A stretch of 64,000 nucleotides of DNA from Eumeta japonica (GCA_005406025.1 BGZK01001229.1:1-64000), one strand, 5' to 3'; positions 49,901-62,165 are shown, numbered from the stretch's first letter. Notes: generated by a model from the sequence alone, not told the origin. Program-made: numbers and translations.

Positions 49901-51954
49901 ATAGATAAATTACAACACTATTTAAATAAAAAAAAATATTCATATGGTGTCGATGAAAATTTATTTATGTTAGCCGTAATAACAAATTAATATAACCGTC
50001 TAATAAAGTCGATTTATTGTGACCTAGAGAATTGGCGGTAAAGGTACTGCCAACCGAGAAATCACGATGCGAAAACATCTAAAGGATTTCGATTCGATCC
50101 CCGGTCTGTGTATTCGATTTATTTCTTTGATAAGGGTATGTTTATGAATGTCGTGAATCGGTTTCGTATAGAAATTTTCTACTGAGAGTGTGCGTTCACA
50201 CATTTAAAGATAACAATGTCTTCTTGATCATAGTAATAACGAATAATTGACAGTTTCTAAAATAAACAAAACTTCCCGCTACTAAAATATTGTTTGTTTA
50301 TCTGAAAAAGGAAATATTCTTATGTATTATATATTCATTGAAAATACTTCGCCGTGCAGACAGACACCTGGGGGATTTTCATGAGAACGACATGAACATT
50401 ACATTATGGAAAATGCTGTTGTTATTTCGACATGTTTTGTTATTTGCAACAGCGAAAGTAAATTTAGCAGAACATCATAAAAAATTAACCGGCCGAATGA
50501 CGGTAAAGAAATGTTTTAGCATATGTGTATTGTTAAATCGATACTTAGATTCTTCTAATTGCTTCCCTAGGATTTTTGTAGTAAAACTTAACTATTTGAT
50601 AATTCACTGTGTAGTGAACTAATGAGCACCATGGGACGATAATCGCACGTGCCACCCACATAGTTTATTAAGTACAGAATATAGACAATTAATTCATAAT
50701 TATGACATAGAATTAAAAATGCATATATAATCTATTTGCATGTGAGGTGGTCTATATCAGTGATCGAATAAAATTGTTACTCCAAAAATAAAAAGTGTGT
50801 TTCATTTCTTTGCTTCGTAGTATACCCGTTTGTCGAAACTCAAAGCGTGCCGGAGATGTACAGGAAATATTTATGTAAACTTCGGTATATTTTAAAAGTA
50901 CCCGTTTCTGTAATATGGATATTTTTTTTCAAAGAGCTGCGAACACAGAACAGAAATGTCGACAATTAGTTTCCGATGTAGGGGCCTTCATTAAACACAA
51001 TAATATTTCGAAGGGTAGAAAAATTATATTTGCAAAGGGTATTCACATCGTTCTCTTGAAACTTAAAATACACGGTCTTTGGAATAAAGCTATTTAATAA
51101 TTTTGAACAATTAATGTAGAGTAAGTTGTGTAAAGTTATAGACTAGAAACAATTACTTTAACCTTTTGTTTTAAATGTTTAATGTGATTTTATTTTTTGT
51201 TAGTTCATTACTGTGCTTCTATTAAGTTTTTGCATTCGCTTTGAATTCTGAATGTTATAATTTTCTACTTATTTTACGGCGCTATAGGCCTCTTTGATTG
51301 TATCTTAAAGTGTTAGTAAGTGTGAATGACTGTTTGTTGCCAGATAAATACCAAACATAATATTTCGATTGGCGGTGAGAGACAAACACACAATACGTAC
51401 TTCGCTTTTGTATTGAATACGTGCACCGAAATAATGATAAAGCACTTGGGGATTTTGATAACATTGTATTTGACGGAGAACGCGTTGCCGATACAACGAC
51501 TTTTCTCTATAATTAAGAAAAAAAATATGAGCAAAGCCGAGTACATCGGACAGTGAATATGCCGCAGTATCGTTTCTAGCTCTCTTGGATTAGAGATCGC
51601 AAAATAAATATTTTTATGTTCAAATACGGAACGGATGTTACCTACTGTTGCTGTGTTGGGTTTTGTCACCTTACATTAGAGATAGGCCCTAATAATGTTT
51701 CTTTTTCCACATAAAAACATATGAAATATAAGCCCTTTCCAGACCCCGCTCTTGGTTGAGGTGGGGCTGCTAACGATCCTTGGCGCTGGTGACATTGTTT
51801 TGTAATAAATATATTAGTAAAAGTATGAAAACGTATAATTTTTATTCTCGATTTAAGTATTTTTTATTTGGCGCTTGAAAGATCTTAGGACTAAACAAAA
51901 AAGCTATGTCATTTAAAATTTTCAATAAACTGAGATCGTAGTCAAGATTGAGAG
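43990..51954. other. AT-rich DNA downstream of VAChT
   Basis: No coding exon found; in particular none of the ChAT family blocks I looked for. The first part may be extended VAChT 3' UTR. Two exact Pumilio-type TGTANATA motifs occur at 48470-48477 and 48667-48674. A 144-codon reverse frame at 45768-46202 has no domain and no start context. A segment at 50022-50110 has a weak tRNA-like look (see rejected items). Confidence 0.5.
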
Positions 51955-52840
51955 GATGATCGCTCGATATACAAAATGGAGGAACTCATTCTATATCTAC
52001 TGGGAGGAAGCCTAAGCTTGCTTGCTAAGACAGCTTGTTATTAATTGTTGTTAAATTATTTATTATTATTGGCCCAATTCATATATGATGCGTAGAAAGA
52101 TTGCTCGATATATCCGAAGATACTAATGAATGAAGTTAGTTTTTGTCCTCTCGAAGGAAGTCTTGGATACAGCTAGTGACTAATAAAATAATTCATTAAT
52201 AGCTCATTAATATACAGCGCATAGGGAGTTCGTTTGATATACGAATGAAGGAATTCAATCTATGTATGTCCACTCGAAGGAAGCCTTGGATACAGCTAGT
52301 TATTAATGACATTAATTATTTATTATTAGCCCATTACCATACAGCACATAGGAGATCGTTTGATATACTAATGAAGGAATTCAATCTATATATGTCCACT
52401 CGAAGGAAGCCTTGGATACAGCTAGTTAATAATGACATTATTTATTATTAGCTCATTACCATACAGCACATAGGGAGATCGTTTGATATACTAATGAAGG
52501 AATTCAATCTATATATGTCCACTCGAAGGAAGCCTTGGATACAGCTAGTTATTAATGACATTATTTATTTATTATTAGCTCATTAATATACAGCGTATAG
52601 GGAGATCGTTTGATATACGAATGAAGGAATTCAATCCATGTATGTCCACTCGAAGGAAGCCTTGGATACAGCTAGTTATTAATGACATTATTTATTTATT
52701 ATTAGCTCATTACCATACAGCACATAGGGAGATCGTTTGATATACGAATGAAGGAATTCAATCCATGTATGTCCACTCGAAGGCAGCCTTGGATACAGCT
52801 AGTTATTAATGACATTAATTATTATTAATTCCATCAATAT
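51955..52840 (+). repeat. Tandem array, 123-127 bp unit, five near-identical plus two older copies
   Basis: The phrase GAAGGAATTCAATC recurs ending at 52260, 52386, 52509, 52636 and 52763, so the period is 126, 123, 127 and 127 bases. Each unit also holds CACTCGAAGGAAGCCTTGGA then TACAGCTAGTTATTAATGAC, and an AT-rich TTATTATTAGCTCATTA part. Two more diverged units cover about 51955-52225 (GGAACTCATTCTATATC and GGAAGTCTTGGATACAGCTA). The gradient from old to young copies suggests recent expansion at the right side. The reading frame over two units is a by-product. Confidence 0.95.
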
Positions 52841-53193
52841 ATGGAATTTCTAACACACTATTGTGTCCTCTAAAGTAAGTCAGTTCGCTATAAACATACG
52901 AGCCAATAAAGATACATTCCTACAAAGTAAGTCTACTTTACGGTGTCAATTTTTGATATATACTCAGATTTACGTTGAAATTGTGCCAAATATACTTATA
53001 AACACGGCTGTTGCTTAGTGATGCTTCGTGTCGTTAATCTTTATCTATATGATGTAAATTCGATAAATCATTAACGAATGTGTTTAAATATAGCCAGGCA
53101 AAGAATATATTTATAAAAATTAAAAAATATACAATATATCAAACAGTGTTTAAGTTTTTATAGTATTTTCCAAAAGGTAAACGAGCGTGCAAG

Positions 53194-53390
53194 TCATCAG
53201 AGAGTGGCTGATCACCATTGCCCATGGATATTACAACCTCGGAGGAGTCACTAGTATGCTATCGGTCTGTTGGGCGGGAAGAAGATATTTCATGGAGATG
53301 ACATATTTCATCTTGAGACATTCGATACTACTCAAAATAACAGTGGGCTACCAGAATTCATATTTTATATGTTCTATGGCAATGACAACA
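53194..53390 (+). repeat. SINE-like dispersed repeat, copy 2
   Basis: GTCATCAGAGAGTGGCTGAT, then CACCATTGCCCATGGATATT and ACAACCTCGGAGGAGTCACT, matches the repeat at 38970 over its first 70 or so bases. The later GGGCGGGAAGAAGATATTTC part has no counterpart in the first copy. The 68-codon frame over it is incidental. It lies directly before the reverse-strand LINE remnant. Confidence 0.5.
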
Positions 53391-53429
53391 TAAGTCTTTA
53401 TATAGACATTGAAAATTTAAAATAAGTTT

Positions 53430-53914
53430 TGAATCTTATCCTAACGGCCCTAGTGAGTCTATGACACTTACAACCTGGTCAGTTTTTTCGACTTTGGCAA
53501 ATGCCACCTTCATTTCTATCCGCTCTGCTCTCTTTGCTTTCTTTGGCGCTTTTCTAGTCCATGTTTTCCCTTTATGATCTTTATTTCGCCTTTCCACCTT
53601 AGGAACTGTCTACCTCGTTTTCTTATTCTATTTCTTGGATACCAAAATATTTTGTTTTTGTTCCTTGACTCTGACAAGCAATGACTGCTTGTATGGCCAG
53701 TGCATTTTTATTTTGGTGTTATTGTTCTCATTGTTTGCAATTTCCATGCGTTTACTGATAGTAATGTTGCTTCTCCTGTCGGACTACTCATATTTAGCAA
53801 GCTTCTTTCTACTGCTTCTACTGCTTTCAGTTTCCCATTTTGCGTTTTAATTAATGCCCTAGTTTGGCAGCCATATGTTAAGACTGGAAGTATGTGTTTT
53901 GTTTTGATGGTCAT
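53430..53914 (-). pseudogene. 3' end of a decayed non-LTR retrotransposon (RTE/CR1-like)
   Basis: The reverse strand gives ILPVLTYGCQTRALIKTQN then KAVEAVERSLL (from 53908), the typical start of the region after the reverse transcriptase in LINEs, which usually reads VLPVLTYGCQTW-L...AMERSML. After a gap and a frame change it gives RIRKRGRQFLRWKGEI (about 53630-53583), matching the KRGRQ-LRW-DEI block. Then comes AFAKVEKTDQVV near 53490, like the usual EAFAKV end of these proteins. Order and spacing fit one element with internal deletions and stop codons. It is not functional. Confidence 0.8.
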
Positions 53915-54508
53915 TTTAATTTCTGTGTTCTTAGCTATTTTCTTAATCCTTCAGTAATATATCCACGTTTAAATATTATATGATAATCTTTTATTATAAA
54001 TTCCTATGTTGTGTTTACGATTTAAAAATGTCCTAACCGATTCATCGAAATCGTTGAATCAGTCAAAGCAACGAATATAACGCCTGAAATATCTTTATGC
54101 CGACATTTATGGCTTGTACAAAACGTTTTAGACTCTATTACCCGATTCAATAGCTAATAAATTACATCGACCGCAGCTTCCCTAGGTAGCAGACGGGTCT
54201 TATTTGTCGGAACAGCCCTTAGGTTTGCAATCGAGAACCTTACGTAGTATACCGTAAAATACAATTTCATGTAGTTCGCTCTTAAAGGGGCTAGGGACCG
54301 AACGCGGTTTACTAAGTAAAGTTGTTTTCAATAGTAATTAGTCAAATTAGAGAGGGGGCAGGCTTCGTTAGGAAAGCGGTCAGTGGCCGATACACGCGGG
54401 GGACGAGTGTAGTTCTAACATTAGATATGTTTTATGCTTTGAACAATTTTAAAATAGAATTCTTTTGAGTTTTAAGCAACCCTGGATTATAAACACTGAA
54501 GTATAAAT

Positions 54509-55149
54509 TCAAATCGAATTTTTATAGTAGTTAATAAAATCTATAACACTGTCTACTTCGCACCGTAACAAATATAGCAACAAATATAGGGACAAGAATC
54601 TGGCGATTTTAAACATATTTCGTCCAACGTACAGCGGCTCTTTAAGGTTCAACGGCCCGATCATCATTTTTGCTGGACGTGGCAGCAGAAAGCGATAGTA
54701 GTCCACTGTTGTCTTTTGGGTCGGAGCATTTTTTCTAACAACTTAATAGTTTCCCGTTATTCCAGTATGCCGTAAAAGTCGTATTTCAAATATGTGTTCA
54801 TTCTTCCCTCTGCGTGGATGTTGCAAACGTTGCTAATAAAATGTAGCGCCGAAATAACGCTCGAAAGATCCACAAACCGGTCAACACCCATAAAAGTGAT
54901 CTGGAGTCGCCAGATATGAGCTAACTTGTGGTTACCCTGTGTTTGAATCATTCTTTAAATTACTTTATGCAAACCAATAACTTTGCCTGAAATACGGCGA
55001 AAAAGAGCCGAGCTGAAGGACCCTTTCCCATCAGTCGTTCTGGGCGGCATCGATAGTACCACTTTATATACAATAGTAAACCGATTATAATGGCTTAACG
55101 CTTTAGGGTTCGCTGTTATAAAATGATTTTTCAGATTAAAATGAGGCAT
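54509..55149 (-). pseudogene. String of reverse-strand frames, possible decayed coding sequence
   Basis: Two frames, 55149-54955 and 54951-54757, are in the same reading frame and separated by a single TAA plus one codon. A third at 54706-54509 is in a shifted frame and includes VDYYRFLLPRPAKMM. Base composition is more balanced than around it. The pattern of one in-frame stop plus a frameshift is what a dead mobile-element gene would give. I do not recognise the family; the YYRFLLPRPAK piece faintly recalls the block after the reverse transcriptase of LTR retroelements (YYRRFIP), but that is weak. Confidence 0.3.
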
Positions 55150-55528
55150 CTCAATGTTAATGTTGAATTTAAATCAATAAGGTAGTGTCGGGGACTTCGA
55201 TATAAAAATTGTTTGAAAGAGTCTTAGTTAATAGCTTGGAATAGTAAAGATTTATTTTGACAAGTAGCTGATAACGGCTCTTGTCTCATTATATGGTGAC
55301 TTGGTGATATTGACTCAAATTTTATAATAAGGATGTTAAACTCAAATATTACACACGTAGAAGATGGAAAATAAACCAACGAAACGTTTCATTACTTGAT
55401 AATTTAATGTCTAATGTCTAATGTCCAAGTTTCCGACATCACCTTATCGGTTACTTTGGAAGACCACTTTCCGTGAAATAATTTATCAGTTTTGACTTGA
55501 AAACGTGTTTTCGCTAATTAAGTACAGT

Positions 55529-55554
55529 GATAGCGGTCAAGTTTGACCGCTATC
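55529..55554. repeat. Perfect hairpin, 12 bp arms, with a third half-copy
   Basis: GATAGCGGTCAA (55529-55540), GT, then TTGACCGCTATC (55543-55554). A further TTTGACCGCTTTAT follows at 55559, so the TTGACCGC core occurs three times within about 40 bases, once inverted. Confidence 0.9.
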
Positions 55555-58390
55555 CCTATTTGACCGCTTTATTGTGTTACAAAATATCGTCAGATTTTAA
55601 TCGGTAATTACTACGAGACTTATAATGCGATAAACGACAACTGTTGTCACAACGGATAAAGGCATGTCTCTACAAGTTTATCGTGAAGCTATTGTTTTGC
55701 GGCGTCATCGGGCTAGTCTAAGCGCCTGCGCATGTTTGTAATGAAATAGCATTGTGTAAAATTATAAATTAGTGTAACGTGAGAATGCGTTTAACTAGGA
55801 CATTCGGGTGACATAGCTGTGAATAGCTTAAGAAGATCTACTGGAATTCAAACTGAAATAATAAGAATATTCTCCGAAATATATGCAAAAATCTGTATTA
55901 AAGTGCGAATTGTAAAAAATTAAAGATGCCACCGCATAGATTCGGAAATATGTGTGGGATTATAGAAATCGCAAATTAGTGAAAAGTTCGCATCAAGACG
56001 AATTTGAAAAACTTGAAAAGTCCAGCGATGAGCAAATTGCAGAGTCTTTGTTATGATTTTAACCTAAGGTTTTCACGGAAAATCAACGGCGCAGACTTTG
56101 ACCACGCTTTTGAGTTTTTTTTTTTATTACAGCAATCGTAAACTTTAATTACTTCTGTATTGCACGTCGTACGGACTATTATCAGAAACGAAATATGTAC
56201 TTACTGTCCATCCTCTCAATTCCAATCGCGATGTAGATTCCGGTATCGTTCGAAATATACATAATTCAGTCAGAGCTTTGGCCGCGTGGACATATTACGG
56301 ATTATTTCATATTTTATATCGATTAATAACGTTAACAACTATGATCCAGACTTCGGTATCATCCTCGACTTCATGCAAAAGAACTCATATCCCTTTACTG
56401 AAAACACGCGTGATGTCGCTGATTCTTTTATTATAAAACGATGTCACTTATGCTCTTGATCCTGATGCTGGTACTTATCGCTGGTGCACATCGACATAAA
56501 TTTAGAGTTCGTTCTACGATTCTGTAAGTGAAACCGCGAGCAGAAGTTACTGTCTTTAGAATTCATAGGCTGTATCTTATTCTGACGTATAACTTATACT
56601 CTAAAGGGTCAGCTAATTCTGTTCAGCTATTAAAGTATGATCGATCGATCTGATCTGACTGATCGATCATAAGTATCAAAACATACAAACTTTCATATTT
56701 ATAACATTAGTGGGATTAAAAAGAAAGTAAAACAATGTCCCGGACTACTCCCGGAAGTACTTTGTTTTCAATAAAAACGATGACTTTAAAAATAATCGTA
56801 AGGCACATTTCATATACCTATTCCAGACTAGCTTTTACTCCAATCTTCGCCTGTGCATAGGCGAAGTTACGTACATAACATAACATACAATTATTTCTTA
56901 AAATTTTTATGTCGATGGAAATTTGAATACAAACCTGATCGCGAACCAACAAAAAGGGTTCGGTGCTGGAAGTTGGAACCAAAAACATGACCTTTACCAG
57001 CGGATCTAGAGTGGCCCCTAGAGAGTATTGCCTCTGTAAGAATATCCTTCTCCCACCGACAAGGTGAGCCAAAGGTACAATCCTACAGAGATTCTTCTCT
57101 GAGGCATCATCCTAGGCCCGCACGACTGAAAACGAGTCGCAAGCAGGACAAGGGTTATAGGGAACATTATTGAGTTGGCTCTATCTATTAAACTTTATTT
57201 TAGAAGTAATCGACTGCAGTTTTATCACGGAAACTTTGCCATTTATTTCTTCATTATTAGTGCTTGTGTATATTTTAAAATCTGGAAGCAGAAAGAATAC
57301 AATATAAATAGTGAATATCCTTAGGAATTTATATTTAGACGGTGCATTATTCTCGATTCTGTTACGCGACGTTCGGTAAAACAATCTCTTATGCAGTAAT
57401 ACGTAAACCCACGTAATCCTCTATTCAGATACAACAATGCGCCATCGTTAATGGAGAGAAATTTCTGCGAAAGCCAGTAACGGACGCCCGTACGTCAGGC
57501 GACAAATAGGATGCGGTAATGTTGACGAGACGAGCGACTAGCTCAGCGGAAAGTGCTCGTTTTACCGACGTGTTCGTCGTTAGAATACAATGTGTTCACA
57601 GTAATGCTCGGCGGTTACGCGACACGACTTTGTAGAAGCGAGCCGAAGTGTCACCGACTTCGTTCGGAATATGGTAAATTTAATAGAACTAGATTCGATT
57701 AGGCAAAGTACAGTAAAGGAATTTGCTTGTTCTACTCAACGGAAAATTGACTTCTGAACGAGTGGGAGTATCGTAAAATGTAATAGAGTATTTCAAATAT
57801 TATGTAATAACTTATATGATAAAATTTATTTAATAATTTAGATTACAATTGGCGTCGTTTTCGAAACACTGGAAATTGTTAGATTTTGAAATCATTGGCT
57901 ACATTGGTTTTAAAATACACATTTAAAATTAATATGTTTTTAAATAAATAATATAATTTTACGAACGGCGGAGATCGAGTAATCAGTGTGTCTGTCTTCG
58001 AATTGTTAGATAGCGGGTCAGAATCATAATCATTGGAGATTTGGTCAATGAATTTTTAATTAAAGCCAATTAAAACGATTGTTCTATGACTTGAATAGCA
58101 TCTTATCTGTCGATCTCGGATGTCATCCCTACATTAGTGACGATTGGCAGCCCCAAGCCGTGACGGTCCAAATGGTAAACCGTAAGAGCAATAAATTGAA
58201 AGGAATTTCTTTAGCAAATCAATCAGTTTTAAAAACCGATTATATCGCCGATTATATAACCGAAACGTCACAGGTATAACTTTTAGTCGCTCTCGAAGTA
58301 ACGGCGGATCTAAACTTAGACTCACACATACGAGGTTCAGTAAGGACTGGCTCTAATTCGATTACAATTGAAAGACAAAGTCATGTCATG

Positions 58391-58412
58391 TCATGGGGTC
58401 ATGACCCCATGA
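58391..58412. repeat. Perfect 22 bp palindrome
   Basis: TCATGGGGTCA (58391-58401) is followed directly by its reverse complement TGACCCCATGA. It is preceded by the short direct repeat TCATGTCATG. The AGGTCA-like half sites hidden in it (GGGGTCA facing TGACCCC) resemble an inverted nuclear-receptor site with no spacer. Confidence 0.9.
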
Positions 58413-59420
58413 TCCCTCCTCTGGATTTTCCGTCGCCTCGAAGTATGGGTATCCTTACGACATTCTCCTATACTAATATGAAATAGTATTGTTGAATATA
58501 TGTTTAAAATTAAGACACGAAATAATTATTAATAAATGTAAGAATTGGAACTTATGATTCAATTCTCAATCGAAAATTTACAACCGAATGTTCTAACATT
58601 ATACACCAGTAGACATTGACATTTGATAGGATAGTCTTATGCACATCGAAGTACGAGTGTGTATGGGACCATAATAGGTGATTTCAAATGAAGCAAGTAT
58701 CTTAACGTTGGGTCTGCATATCTGTCTGTACTTTAAGTTAAATTATGGTAAAATTCATTAATTATCAAAGAAAAATATTGTCTCGGAGTTTAGAACTAGG
58801 GAATTACTGCAATGACAATCAAAGAATTCCAGATTTAATTCATTAAAGTTGAATTAGGGGCTATATTATGAATTTGGTTTTTTTTAATTCGTTTTGTTAA
58901 GCTATAGCGTATCATTATAACGGTTACCCGTTTTCTTAGACGATTGCAACTATAGCCTTAATAATATGATACCAATTCTCAAGTTATAGTATTTTTATAA
59001 TGAAATCCTATCAAATTTATAATATTTTTTATAATATGTTCTGTAATATTTTCTTATGAAATAGAATAGAAATAGAAAGTACCAAAGCCAAAAATGTACT
59101 GAATTTTCTAAGGCACCCTCGGTCGGCGAGTCTAACTCTCTATTGTATATTTCTTTTGTTAAATAAATACGCCGTATTCAAATACAACATCACACCAGGA
59201 ATATGTCACAAAAAGGTAGTATTACACAATGGAATAACACTCCTTTCCCCGGACGCCTCTTCTTCACTACGGGCCATTTTAAGTACCAATTACAGTAGTG
59301 GCAAATGCCAGTCGTTAATGGCAAGCTGTTGAGTTTGCACATTAAGTCGAGCATATATTAAGGGAAAAATGCGCATGCAGTTGTCGGCGTACGCCAATAC
59401 ACTAGCCCACGTTCCGATAT

Positions 59421-59546
59421 ACGAAAGCGTCGCAATGGCCTAAAATTGGAACGCGGGGGTGAAGAAGGAAGGGTGGGGAGCGTTGAACCTGAACATTACA
59501 TCATTTAGGAAATTCAGAACGGCAGAGCTTCGTGCGTTGTACTGTA
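59421..59546 (-). mobile_element. MITE-like element, copy 3 (truncated, reverse)
   Basis: On the reverse strand this starts at 59546 with TACAGTACAACGCACGAAGC, the best-preserved terminus of the three copies. It continues through the shared GGTTCAACGCTCCCCACCCT block and the CCTTCCTTCTTCACCCC tract. Similarity fades after the CGCTTTCGT block near 59421, so the far terminus is lost or replaced. Confidence 0.7.
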
Positions 59547-59795
59547 ATTGGTCGTAGAAGGAATGACACGTCTGCCAACATCAAACTTTTAAGCTTTAGT
59601 GTTTTTTTGTTGGCGACTGTATCACCGAAAAAAATGTTGCTATGATTAGAAATTTAATGTTATATTTCGTGAAGAATTTGTTTTACGTCACATAATCGGA
59701 AAGTTACTGATAATTTTTCTTTCGCAAAGACATTATAAATAGACAATTATGAAGTGGAGACATAAAAACTGCGATATTTCAGTAAATTTTTGTAT

Positions 59796-59798
<3 letters not shown>

Positions 59799-59848
<50 letters not shown>

Positions 59849-59849
59849 T
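59799..59849. repeat. Compound AC / AT microsatellite
   Basis: Fifteen AC units (59799-59828) run straight into about ten AT units (59829-59849), the longest microsatellite in the window. Confidence 0.98.
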
Positions 59850-60378
59850 AAGATTAACTCTTAAATACAAATAAATTTGAAAATGTTAAACGAATTAACA
59901 TTGCTCTATCGGGTTTTGTTATTAAAATTTGAAATCAGTCAACAAAAGACCTCATACTTATAATTTATAAACCCATTTTATTTTATAGGATGAAATATCA
60001 AAACTACGTATATTTCCAGCCATCTCTTTGTATGTAGGCGCGGGCCCATCTCATCGCACGCAGATCCGCGGGCCTATCACGCAACCTACGCACAAAACCC
60101 ATTCCAATGGTTGTACTGTCTACAGAATGTGATCCTACCACTACTGCGCTGGTCGGCGACAAAATAAAAATTTCACGTAATTGGTTCCGTAAATGTTAAG
60201 ACGTAGAGTCTGATGAAATTGAAAATTGGCATTTGTAGGCTCTATGCTGTAAAGGATTAGGACAATGTTTCGAGTACCTACTCGACCGGTTTCACGTGAA
60301 TTTAATGTCAATTCTCATTTTATATGTACATATCTTATTACACTCGAGGTGATGGAACAATTCTGCAATTGTTGAAAA

Positions 60379-60425
60379 AACCGAGCATGTAGCAGTTGGC
60401 TTCGCACACGAAAGGTTCCGTACTA
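60379..60425 (+). repeat. Lepidopteran-type dispersed repeat core, copy B
   Basis: ACCGAGCATGTAGCAGTTGG is followed by CTTCGCACACGAAAGGTTCC and GTACTA, keeping the spacing of the family core while half of its first block has mutated. The GGTTCCGTA end is exact. It lies 1.7 kb from copy C in the same orientation. Confidence 0.45.
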
Positions 60426-60912
60426 TCGTAGAATATTAAACATTGTACAATATTGAATCATATCATAAATTATGTTTGGATTACGAGATTTTGCGGGCTT
60501 TTTATAAATGCTTATTGTATGATCAGATTTGAAAATACGTAACGCGTAAATGCGAATGGAATCGTTATACGAAAAACGGGAGGTGTCTTGGGACACCCGG
60601 TTGGAGCAAAATCCTTTCGCTTTTTCTTTTGTTGTATCAAATAACAGGAACAGTGAAATAAAATTAAGACCTTTTAAGAGAAATTAAACGAGAAATGCAA
60701 AATAATATCTTTAGAAAAATATACATTTTATTCAAATCGAATATAATACATATAATCAAATGGATTAGAAGTTACATACATAAAAAAAAAAAACATTAAA
60801 TAGAGCACTAAAAAGTGGCCGCTTTTTCTTTTATTAAAAATTTTGTTAAGCTCGTCAAGCATTACGATCATATAATTTTTGATCTCAATAGTAGATGCCA
60901 ATTTTGTATTTA

Positions 60913-60948
60913 TAAAATGAGTTTATTGTCTTCAATAAACTCATTTTA
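60913..60948. repeat. Perfect hairpin, 16 bp arms, 4-base loop
   Basis: TAAAATGAGTTTATTG (60913-60928), loop TCTT, then CAATAAACTCATTTTA (60933-60948). The right arm contains AATAAA on the + strand, but there is no gene just upstream of it here. Confidence 0.9.
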
Positions 60949-61816
60949 AAAATTTAAAATTCCAATAGCGCCAGAACTAAATAAAAATCGAATCATAATC
61001 ATAAAGAAATTACCTCAATGAGATTATTATTCATTGAAAATGTTTTTACCAAAATTCTGAGAAAGTTCCTGAGAGTTGAATGGGAGCAATATAACGCTTT
61101 TCCCTTGCGTGACGATTTCTGTTAACTAGCACCTCCTGCAAATTGCGTTATGCAACGTAGGGAATGCGTTTAAAAATCCGTAAAACGGTTGACCTTATAG
61201 GCCATCTTTATAACTCTCAGTTATAATATTTATCGATATGTCTATGAGCTTCTAGAGTTTTATATTGTGTATGAGTTTTTGAGCTTTTCGAGCCCAAAAT
61301 TTGTAAGACGGTTGTCTCTGTAGGCCGTCCCTGAAACTTATTAACTACTACTTTCGAGCTCAAAGTGTTCAAAAATAAAGTAACAGAAAATTATTGTGTT
61401 CATCGGTCAAGATATCGATTTTATTGCCTTTTCAAGTTCCCGAGTTCAAAAATATAATTCTAGTAAGTTTTCAGTTCTTCGAGTCAAAAACCTAAACACA
61501 TTAAAAAATCGGCTTTTTTTTGTTTGATTTTGGTCTACTTTAAAGCATCCGACGTAATTTTTACACAGAAAAACTGTACACTGAGTATCAAACATTAATC
61601 CTTTAAGAATTTCACATGGTATTTAGAAAATAAAAAATTCTAATTTTCTATTAACAATATTTTTCGAACGAACCCCATTGATTTTGGTGTAGTTTGTAAT
61701 GATTGGCGTTGTTTTTTTTAGCAGAAAAGCTAGTTGGGTTTTTGTTTTTTTTTTTCGTTAGAACGATTTAAAAAATATTCTATAAAACGCCTTTTAATAT
61801 AATTTCAACACAACCC

Positions 61817-61838
61817 ACACACACACACACACACACAC
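61817..61838. repeat. AC microsatellite
   Basis: Eleven uninterrupted AC units, followed by ATACAGAC. Confidence 0.95.
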
Positions 61839-62093
61839 ATACAGACTTATAGATATTACTCGGATAATGCTTGAAATATATCCCCAGGATCGTGATCTAA
61901 TACGTAAAGATCCGATGAAAAATCGATTTTTGAAATCGGACTGAAAGCGGTAACTTCCCAATTTTGTGGAAATTTTTCAAATTTTATATCGGAAAGTTTA
62001 AAAAAAAGAAATCTGATAAGCATTGTTGCTTAGTTTGGGTTCAAACGGTGCTGTATGTGTGTTCGAAGATATTTATATAAAAAATAGAAAAAA

Positions 62094-62165
62094 ATCCGGC
62101 CAAGTGTAAATTGGACCCGCACACGAATTATTTCGTATCACTGTACAATATAGAATACTTCGTAC
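62094..62165 (+). repeat. Lepidopteran-type dispersed repeat core, copy C
   Basis: Begins AAATCCGGCCAAGTGTAAAT and continues TGGACCCGCACACGAATTAT, matching the CCGGCCAAGTGCGAGTCGGA family start better than the other copies. The AT-rich tract before it (61880-62090) may belong to the same element. Similarity to the family ends near the CTTCGTACC at 62159-62167. Confidence 0.45.

Noticed and set aside
50022..50110. tRNA gene or tRNA-derived SINE (GATTCGATCCCCGG resembles a B box, with TTGGCGGTAAAGG before it)
   Set aside because: The cloverleaf arms do not pair convincingly and the A box is poor. At most a degraded SINE.
52245..52451. 68-codon frame with an internal repeat
   Set aside because: It is only the translation of two units of the 123-127 bp tandem array.
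54509..54706. ChAT-like motif (VDYYRFLLPRPAK compared with the QYYRLL block of ChAT)
   Set aside because: It lies on the strand opposite to VAChT, in a broken frame, and nothing around it matches ChAT.
56818..57072. 84-codon reverse frame in a balanced-composition stretch
   Set aside because: Possibly part of an old repeat, but no second copy or known protein motif was found in the window.
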